8,538 nucleotides of DNA from JARRNJ01 sp037385045 (GTDB taxonomy: Bacteria; Pseudomonadota; Gammaproteobacteria; JASBUN01). The notes beneath the pieces are model-generated. The model was given only the letters and a program-made list of their open reading frames with translations, was not told where the DNA came from and made no database searches. The stretch's first letter is position 1. Every line of letters begins with the position of its first letter. The stretch is from NCBI GenBank assembly GCA_037385045.1, contig JARRNJ010000095.1, positions 1 to 8,538 on the forward strand, read 5' to 3'. This document shows positions 3,900 to 8,538 of this stretch, piece by piece. Position numbers and translations under genes: made by a program.

Positions 3900-6890
3900 G
3901 GTCGTCAGCTTGCGGTAGATGTCCGACACCCGCAGGGGCAGTTTGCGGACTTCGTCGATGACGGTGTAGTTGACCGCGCCGTACATGTGCGGCAGATAGT
4001 CGCGGGCTTCGGTGTCGATGGTGATGCAGAACGGGTGGATGCCGTCGCGCTTGGCTTCGATCAGGGCCATGCGGGTGTCTTCGATGCCGTATTCGCCGCG
4101 GTAACCGTCGAAGTCGTCCGGCTTGCCGTCGGACAAGGTGATCAGCAGCCGGGTGCGCGCCTCGACTTGGTTCAGCAGCCGGCTCAGGTGGCGGATGGTG
4201 ACGCCCATGCGGGTGTAGTCCTGGGGCCCGATGCCGCTGATACGACGCATGACCTCATCGCCGTAGGGTTCGTCGAAGCGTTTCACCCGGTACAACTCGC
4301 AGCGCTTGCGCGTCATGCCGGAGAAGCCGTAGATGGCGTAGCGGTCGCCCAGGGACTCCAGCGCCTCGCACAGCAGCACCAGCGCCTCGCGCTCGGCGTC
4401 GTTGATCCAGCCCTTGGTGGAACCGCTCATGTCGACCATGAACATGACGGCGATGTTGCGCTCCAGCTTCTGCTTGCGGGTCAGGAGGCGGTCGGTCATT
4501 TCCATGCCGCTCCTGACGTCGCCGTAGGCTTCGACAATGGCGTCGATGTCCACGTCGTCGCCGTAGGTCTGGCGCTTGAGCAGCTTCTCCTCGCCACGCA
4601 ATACCTCGAAGGTGCGCCGGACGTTCTTCACCAGGCCGCTGTAGCGGCGCAGGGCCCGCTGCACGAACTCCGGGTCGCGCGCCGGCACGTCGGACTCGCG
4701 CAGCACGCACCAGTTTTTGCGGTAGTGCTGGCGCCGGTAGTCCCATTCGTTGTAGAGAAACGCCCCTTCCTCATGGTAGGTGCCCTTCCACACGTCCTGG
4801 CTCGGGTCCCGCGGTTCCCGCGGATCGGGTTTGTAGCCGCCGTCGCCGGCGGCCACCAGGTACTCGGGCGGTATGTCGCCGAAGTCCTGGATAATGGAGG
4901 AGATCAAGCCGCGCGCCTCGACCGGCGGCGGCGTCGGCCGGCCGTCGACCGTGAACTGCAGCGCCGCGGGGTCCGGCTGCGTCTCATCCGGCTCCCGCAA
5001 CAGCCCGACGTCCGGCGGCGCAGGCGGCGGGGCGTCGGCGCGGGCCCGGGCTTCTTCCGCCATGCGCACCAGCATCACCTGGAACTGGCGCTTCTCGCGT
5101 TCAGCGCGCGCCGCCCGCACCTGCCGCACCCGCGCGAGGTCCAGCTGCCATTGGTAGCACACTGCATCGGCCGGCGGGCGGCCGTAGACCCGGGGCAGTT
5201 GCTCGAGGGTGGTTTCCACCGTCGCCGCCGGTGCGTGCAGCGCCTCCGCGGCCGCCTCCCAGCCCGGCGGTATGCAAGCTTCACCGAGCGCTTCGCACAG
5301 CCGCGTCATCTGCCGCCACAACCCCGGCAATTCCCGCTCGATGCAGGCGTCGAGACGGACGCGCTCCAGCACCTGGAACTGGCGCCCGGCGTGCGCCGGA
5401 TCGGGAAACGCATCCAAACGCCGCTCCAGGTCGACGCGGTAAGTGCCGAACCAGGCCTGGGCCCAGAGCTGGGCGGTCATGGCCTTGTACAGCTCAAAGT
5501 TGTCGCGCCGCTCGGGGAAGCGGCCCAGGGCCTCGGGCAGGAACAGGGTCTCGGTGTCGGTCACCGCTGCCGCACCGCGCTCGAGCTTCAGCTTGCGCCC
5601 GGCGAGCCCGTGCACGAACACCTCCAGGGTCGCCGCCACTTCGTCCAGCAGCACCGAGGTGTGCCGCGCCCGCAGCGCCTCGGCGAACCCGTCCACGTCC
5701 TGCAGCGCGGCGACCGCAGGATGCAGCCCGGCGGTATCGAAGACATCCATGGCCTCCAGCAGCCATTGCTCCACCTGCGCCGGATCCATTTGCTCCAGGG
5801 CCCGGGGCGCATGGGCGGCGAACTGGTAGGCCATCTCCGCGTTGCTGCGCGACGCCGCCTCGACCCAGCGCAGCACGAACTCCTGCTGTTCGCGACCGAA
5901 CCCGGCCAGCGCCCGCGCCGGCGCCGCCGCGGTGCGCCGCGAGGACAGCACCGGATCCAGATACACGTCGAGCCGCTCTTCCATGGCCTCGGCGTTGAGC
6001 GGCGCCTGGGCGCTGGTTTCCACCAGCCCCGCCTCGTCGTCGGCCCAGCAGGCGGCGGCGCCGGCCGGCAGCACGCGCCCGTCGGCGGTGGCGATGCCGA
6101 TTTCGATCCCGTCCACCGTCTGCCCCGGGAAGGAGTCGCGCAACAGCCGGCGCAGGGTCTCACCGGTCCATTCCTTGCCCCGTTCGGTCTCCCGCGGTGC
6201 CAGCCACAGCCCGCGGCAGGCGCTGCCGGCCAGCCGCGGCAGCTTGAACAGCAGCGCGTTCAGGTCGCAGCTGATGTCCCAGGCGCGGCCGTGGGGCCCG
6301 CGCACCCGGTCCGGCGGGCGCACCAGCACCAGGTCGTAGGCGCGGGCGCCGCGCAGGGCCTGGTCCACGAACGCGTGCACGTCTTCGTGGACCCACGCGA
6401 CCTGGCCTTCATCGGCATTGCCCCGGGCCCGGGCCAGGACCGCTTCATCGGCTTCCACGTGGTCGACCAGCGCGCCGCTGGCGCGCGCCGCAGCGCTGGC
6501 GCCGCCGCTGCCGGCGAACAGGTTGGCCACATGGATGGTATCCAGGTGATAGCAGCCCTCGAGCCGCCGGCGGATCCAGCGCCAGCAGGCCACCTGGGCC
6601 GGGTCGAAGCCGACGCCGCCGTCGTCGCCGAGGCGGATGTGCAGCCGTAATCCGTCAACGCGGATCTGCCACGCCCGCGGCAGCCCCGCGCGTGTCGGGC
6701 TCCAGCGCGACGCCGCCGCCACGGCGCTGTAGCTCCAGTCCGGATCCCAGGTCGGCAGACTGCGCGGCCCGCGGGCGCGGGGCTCCGGGCGCTCGACCCG
6801 GTAGGGACCCAGGCGCTCGAGCTTGCGCCCGCCCCCGAAGTCGAGCAGCTCGTAGTCATCCAGCGGTGTGGCAATGCAAACTTCTGTCAC
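3897..6890 (-). CDS. cbbO: CbbO/NorD-like VWA protein with an N-terminal class I SAM-methyltransferase-like module
   Basis: CbbO proteins are cytoplasmic adaptors that join the hexameric AAA+ ATPase CbbQ to Rubisco; NorD is the nitric oxide reductase relative. Residues 1-287 look like an entire COG1092/RlmI-type methyltransferase: DYELLDFGGGRKLERLGPYR (12-31), LPRAWQIRV (70-78), NLFAGSGG (123-130), RPPDRVRGPHGRAW (191-204), GETLRRLLRDSF (243-254) and GRVLPAGAAACW (271-282). Residues ~295-620 are the helical CbbO/NorD region (RSNAEMAYQFAAHAPRALEQ, 348-367), ending in a charged, possibly coiled-coil helix (580-620). A Pro-rich linker follows (620-660). The C-terminal VWA domain (~812-997) has a full MIDAS: D820-x-S822-x-S824, T893 and D921. 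The GTG start has SD GGAGAG directly upstream. At 997 residues it exceeds usual CbbO by roughly the size of the extra module. No frameshift is seen. CbbO versus NorD cannot be settled without Rubisco or nor genes in view. Confidence 0.85.
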   Translation of the reverse strand: MTEVCIATPLDDYELLDFGGGRKLERLGPYRVERPEPRARGPRSLPTWDPDWSYSAVAAASRWSPTRAGLPRAWQIRVDGLRLHIRLGDDGGVGFDPAQVACWRWIRRRLEGCYHLDTIHVANLFAGSGGASAAARASGALVDHVEADEAVLARARGNADEGQVAWVHEDVHAFVDQALRGARAYDLVLVRPPDRVRGPHGRAWDISCDLNALLFKLPRLAGSACRGLWLAPRETERGKEWTGETLRRLLRDSFPGQTVDGIEIGIATADGRVLPAGAAACWADDEAGLVETSAQAPLNAEAMEERLDVYLDPVLSSRRTAAAPARALAGFGREQQEFVLRWVEAASRSNAEMAYQFAAHAPRALEQMDPAQVEQWLLEAMDVFDTAGLHPAVAALQDVDGFAEALRARHTSVLLDEVAATLEVFVHGLAGRKLKLERGAAAVTDTETLFLPEALGRFPERRDNFELYKAMTAQLWAQAWFGTYRVDLERRLDAFPDPAHAGRQFQVLERVRLDACIERELPGLWRQMTRLCEALGEACIPPGWEAAAEALHAPAATVETTLEQLPRVYGRPPADAVCYQWQLDLARVRQVRAARAEREKRQFQVMLVRMAEEARARADAPPPAPPDVGLLREPDETQPDPAALQFTVDGRPTPPPVEARGLISSIIQDFGDIPPEYLVAAGDGGYKPDPREPRDPSQDVWKGTYHEEGAFLYNEWDYRRQHYRKNWCVLRESDVPARDPEFVQRALRRYSGLVKNVRRTFEVLRGEEKLLKRQTYGDDVDIDAIVEAYGDVRSGMEMTDRLLTRKQKLERNIAVMFMVDMSGSTKGWINDAEREALVLLCEALESLGDRYAIYGFSGMTRKRCELYRVKRFDEPYGDEVMRRISGIGPQDYTRMGVTIRHLSRLLNQVEARTRLLITLSDGKPDDFDGYRGEYGIEDTRMALIEAKRDGIHPFCITIDTEARDYLPHMYGAVNYTVIDEVRKLPLRVSDIYRKLTT

Positions 6891-6893
6891 TAT

Positions 6894-6899
6894 CTCTCC
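6894..6899 (-). promoter_or_regulatory. Ribosome-binding site for the GTG start of the cbbO-like gene
   Basis: GGAGAG lies on the minus strand just before GTG at 6890-6888, with the GGAG core 5 nt from the start codon. The first codons lead directly into the N-terminus expected of a COG1092-type methyltransferase, so this GTG start makes the fused module complete from its beginning. Confidence 0.6.
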
Positions 6900-6930
6900 A
6901 TGGCGCCGCTGGGGCGTAGGCAGGGGCGCC

Positions 6931-6955
6931 GGCAGCGGCTACAGTAAACGCTGCC
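6931..6955. other. 7-bp inverted repeat in the divergent cbbO / response-regulator intergenic region
   Basis: GGCAGCG (6931-6937) and CGCTGCC (6949-6955) flank an 11-bp A+T-richer centre in the 85-bp divergent gap. The shape suits either a dimeric regulator site or a leader hairpin for the response regulator gene. I see no convincing sigma70 promoter for either gene in this gap. Confidence 0.3.
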
Positions 6956-6975
6956 CGTCCCCCTGGAGTCTGCCG

Positions 6976-7362
6976 ATGGCGCTGCGCCGGATCTTGCTGG
7001 TCGAAGACGAGCCGGACATCCGGCAGATCGTCCGGCTGTCCCTGGAAACCGTGGGTGGATTCGCAGTCAAGGCCTGCGGCTCGGGCGAGCAGGCGGTGCA
7101 ATGCGGCGCCGGCTTCCACCCCGACCTGATCCTGCTCGACTTCATGCTGCCCGGGATGGATGGCCCCGCCACCCTGCAGGCGCTGCGGCTCCAGGAGACC
7201 CTGGCCCACACCCCGGCGGTGTTTATGACCGCTCGCGCCTGCGCTCGGGACCGCGACAGCTACCGGGCCATGGGCGCCGTCGACGTGATCCAGAAGCCCT
7301 TCGATCCCCTGGCGCTGGCCGATACCGTACAGGACATCTGGCGCCATCATTGCACCGACTGA
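6976..7362 (+). CDS. Stand-alone CheY-like response regulator receiver
   Basis: This 128-residue protein is a single REC domain with no output domain. It would take phosphate from a histidine kinase and act by protein contact. The N-terminus RRILLVEDEPDIRQIVR (4-20) carries the acidic pocket E10/D11, the phospho-acceptor is D55 in LILLDFMLPGMDG, the switch Thr is T85 in FMTA, and the conserved Lys is K107 in QKPF, so the phosphorelay chemistry looks intact. The ATG at 6976 has GGAG at 6965-6968 (7 nt); upstream in-frame codons back to 6868 would add a low-complexity tail overlapping cbbO and are rejected. No kinase gene is in view. The gene is encoded opposite to, and between, the cbbQ- and cbbO-like genes, which makes a regulatory link conceivable but unproven. 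Confidence 0.92.
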   Translation: MALRRILLVEDEPDIRQIVRLSLETVGGFAVKACGSGEQAVQCGAGFHPDLILLDFMLPGMDGPATLQALRLQETLAHTPAVFMTARACARDRDSYRAMGAVDVIQKPFDPLALADTVQDIWRHHCTD

Positions 7363-7594
7363 ATGCCGGTCTGGAGGCAACTTCTCAGGAGGTTGTTCAC
7401 CGGGCGATGCAACGGACGCAGGCAAGGGTACGCGGTGCCGGGGGTCGGCGTTTGGCATGAAACAGATGGCCTTGGGCGCAATCGAGTCGCGGTGCGGCGC
7501 GCCAAACGCACCCGCCGCCGGCGACCGGCCCCTGAGGCGCTGCCGGCCGGGTCGGGGCCGCAGGCGGGCAGCGACGCCGGTCGTGTTGTGGCGC
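7363..7594. other. Intergenic stretch with no recognised gene
   Basis: Between the response regulator stop and the first 29-bp repeat there is G+C-rich sequence without a convincing ORF. The only plus-strand frame open through it (7363-7650) is Arg/Ala/Gly-rich, has no family resemblance and runs into the palindromic repeat. An AGGAGG string at 7387-7392 has no suitably spaced start codon with a real ORF. No terminator with a T-run is visible for the response regulator. Confidence 0.5.
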
Positions 7595-7623
7595 GGTGGA
7601 TGCGCTGCGCTTATCCACCCTAC
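7595..7623 (-). repeat. 29-bp hairpin repeat, left copy
   Basis: Read on the minus strand, it begins GTAGGGTGGAT, passes through AAGCGCAGCGC and ends ATCCACC. It is identical over all 29 bases to the copy at 7726-7754 in opposite orientation. The unit is itself an imperfect palindrome (GGTGGAT...ATCCACC, with GCGCAGCGC inside), so each copy can fold alone and the two can pair with each other. Strings of this type are recurrent intergenic elements in gammaproteobacterial genomes; the copy number here is unknown. Confidence 0.85.
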
Positions 7624-7653
7624 ATTTCTCAGGCCCGGGGAGTATCGTAGGGT

Positions 7654-7721
7654 NNNNNNNNNNNNNNNNNNNNNNNNNNNNNNNNNNNNNNNNNNNNNNN
7701 NNNNNNNNNNNNNNNNNNNNN
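7654..7721. other. Assembly gap of 68 Ns
   Basis: The gap is flanked by the same 11 bases on both sides: TATCGTAGGGT at 7643-7653 and 7722-7732. The right-hand flank continues into the full 29-bp repeat, while the left-hand flank stops after its first 7 bases. This pattern suits two contig ends that meet inside the same repeat and were joined with Ns rather than merged, so the true gap may be smaller, zero or negative, or may hide further repeat copies. Confidence 0.9.
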
Positions 7722-7725
7722 TATC

Positions 7726-7754
7726 GTAGGGTGGATAAGCGCAGCGCATCCACC
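7726..7754 (+). repeat. 29-bp hairpin repeat, right copy
   Basis: This is a perfect inverted copy of 7595-7623, lying 43 bp downstream of the cbbQ-like stop codon in the direction of its transcription. In that position the hairpin could act as a 3'-end structure for the cbbQ-like transcript. No T-run follows on the minus strand, so efficient intrinsic termination is not evident. Confidence 0.85.
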
Positions 7755-7797
7755 GTTCTTACGACCATTGTATGAACAACCGGGCGGGGTTACACAT

Positions 7798-8538
7798 CTA
7801 GAACACCGACGCACTCAGCTCGTTCACCGCCACCAGCATCTCCCCGTCGTCGGTCAGCGCCTCGGCGATGGCGCCGCGGCAGGCGGTGACCGGCTCGATG
7901 CCCGAAGCGATGAGCTTGCCGGCGTGCACCAGCAGGCGGGTGCTGGCCCCTTCGTCCAGGCCGCTGCCCTTGAGGTTGCGGGTCATCTGGGCGAACTTCA
8001 CCAATTTCTCGGCCATCGCTTCGTCGATCCCTGACTCGCGCTGCACGATACGCCGCTCCAGCGCGGCGTTGGGATAATCGAACTCCAGGGCCACGAACCG
8101 CTGCCGGGTGCTCTGTTTCAGGTCCTTGAGCACGCTCTGGTAGCCGGGATTGTAGGAAATGGCGAGGCAGAAGTCGGCGCCCGCTTCCACCAGCTCGCCG
8201 AGCTTTTCCACCGGCAGCACCCGCCGGTCGTCGGCCAGGGGGTGAATGACCACCATGGTGTCTTTGCGCGCTTCGACGATTTCATCCAGGTAACAGATGC
8301 CGCCGGCGCGCACGGCGCGGGTCAGGGGGCCGTCCACCCACACCGTTTCCCCGCCGCGCACCAGGAACCGGCCCACCAGGTCCGAAGCGGTCAGGTCGTC
8401 ATGGCAGGAAACGGTGATCAGCGGCCGCTTCAGGCGCCACGCCATGTATTCCATGAAGCGGGTCTTGCCGCAGCCGGTGGGCCCCTTGAGCAGCACCGGC
8501 AGCTGGTTGCGGTAGGCGGCCTCGAACACTTCGATCTC
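7798..8538 (-). CDS. cbbQ: CbbQ/NorQ-family MoxR AAA+ ATPase, C-terminal 246 residues
   Basis: This hexameric AAA+ motor works with a VWA adaptor to remodel a large enzyme: Rubisco (CbbQO) or nitric oxide reductase (NorQD). The reading frame stays open through the right window edge (E-I-E-V-F-E-A-A-Y...), so the true start and about 20-25 residues lie outside; the GTG at 8529 is not a good start. Counting visible residues, Walker A GPTGCGKT is 19-26, LTASDLVGR 49-57, Walker B ICYLDE 81-86, VIHPLADDRR 97-106, the sensor-1-like ISYNPGYQSVLKDLK 127-141 and an arginine finger region STRQRF 143-148, followed by NLKGSGLDEGASTRLLVHAG. The partner adaptor gene lies on the same strand but 907 bp downstream, which is unusual for this pair. 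CbbQ and NorQ are hard to separate by sequence inspection, so the symbol is tentative; the family is certain. Confidence 0.88.
   Translation of the reverse strand, partial: EIEVFEAAYRNQLPVLLKGPTGCGKTRFMEYMAWRLKRPLITVSCHDDLTASDLVGRFLVRGGETVWVDGPLTRAVRAGGICYLDEIVEARKDTMVVIHPLADDRRVLPVEKLGELVEAGADFCLAISYNPGYQSVLKDLKQSTRQRFVALEFDYPNAALERRIVQRESGIDEAMAEKLVKFAQMTRNLKGSGLDEGASTRLLVHAGKLIASGIEPVTACRGAIAEALTDDGEMLVAVNELSASVF

Noticed and set aside
3691..3961. Small plus-strand ORFs in the degQ-cbbO intergenic region
   Set aside because: They span the CGCAAAGGA-type repeat and give the LRPLRLCVLCV-like string that this repeat encodes by chance. No RBS or domain supports them.
3882..6650. Plus-strand open frame of 922 codons antisense to the cbbO-like gene
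   Set aside because: It is the mirror of a high-G+C coding gene. The translation is His/Arg/Gln/Val-rich with no family motifs, while the opposite strand has clear CbbO, VWA and methyltransferase motifs.
6868..6975. Longer response regulator starting at 6868
   Set aside because: The extra 36 residues are low complexity and overlap the cbbO start region. The 6976 ATG has a GGAG site and begins the REC domain directly.
7363..7650. Small plus-strand ORF of 95 codons after the response regulator
   Set aside because: It is Arg-rich, starts right after a stop with no proper RBS, and reads through the palindromic repeat to give the MRCAYPPY-type string typical of this repeat, not of a gene.

Overview
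The window is about two-thirds G+C and looks like the chromosome of a proteobacterium, most likely a chemolithoautotrophic gammaproteobacterium. This rests on an AdoCbl-dependent NrdJ under NrdR boxes, a DegQ-type protease, a CbbQ/CbbO-type AAA+/VWA pair and a hairpin repeat of a kind familiar from gammaproteobacteria. The taxonomic call is inference. A run of 68 Ns (7654-7721) shows that this is a scaffold from a draft or metagenome-derived assembly.

Layout from left to right: (1) 1-719, minus strand: the first 239 codons of nrdJ, a class II ribonucleotide reductase, cut by the window edge. (2) 720-1148: a divergent regulatory region. It carries a sigma70-like nrdJ promoter followed by a near-consensus NrdR box, a second near-consensus NrdR box 176 bp away, and a sigma32-type heat-shock promoter facing right. 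(3) 1149-3570, plus strand: a proteostasis operon of two different Hsp20 holdases and a periplasmic DegQ/DegP-like protease. A perfect 10-bp-stem hairpin lies between the two hsp20 genes, and the second hsp20 and the protease gene are 3 bp apart. (4) 3571-3896: a convergent intergenic region holding two inverted copies of a degenerate CGCAAAGGA-type repeat. (5) 3897-6890, minus strand: a 997-residue CbbO/NorD-like VWA protein. Its first ~287 residues are a complete but catalytically altered class I SAM-methyltransferase module of the COG1092/RlmI type. (6) 6976-7362, plus strand: a stand-alone CheY-like receiver. (7) 7363-7797: non-coding sequence with a perfect 29-bp inverted repeat on either side of the assembly gap. 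(8) 7798-8538, minus strand: CbbQ/NorQ-type MoxR AAA+ ATPase, cut at its N-terminus by the window edge.

CbbQ and CbbO-type proteins form an ATPase/adaptor complex that, in the CbbQO branch, removes inhibitory sugar phosphates from Rubisco. The related NorQ/NorD branch acts on nitric oxide reductase. Here the two genes are on the same strand but 907 bp apart, with a response regulator encoded on the opposite strand between them.

The most unusual item is the in-frame fusion of a methyltransferase-like module to the VWA adaptor. Its SAM-site and catalytic-loop motifs have diverged, which suggests a repurposed ligand-binding or scaffolding domain. The widely spaced NrdR boxes, the interrupted cbbQ-cbbO arrangement and the two repeat families are secondary points of interest.
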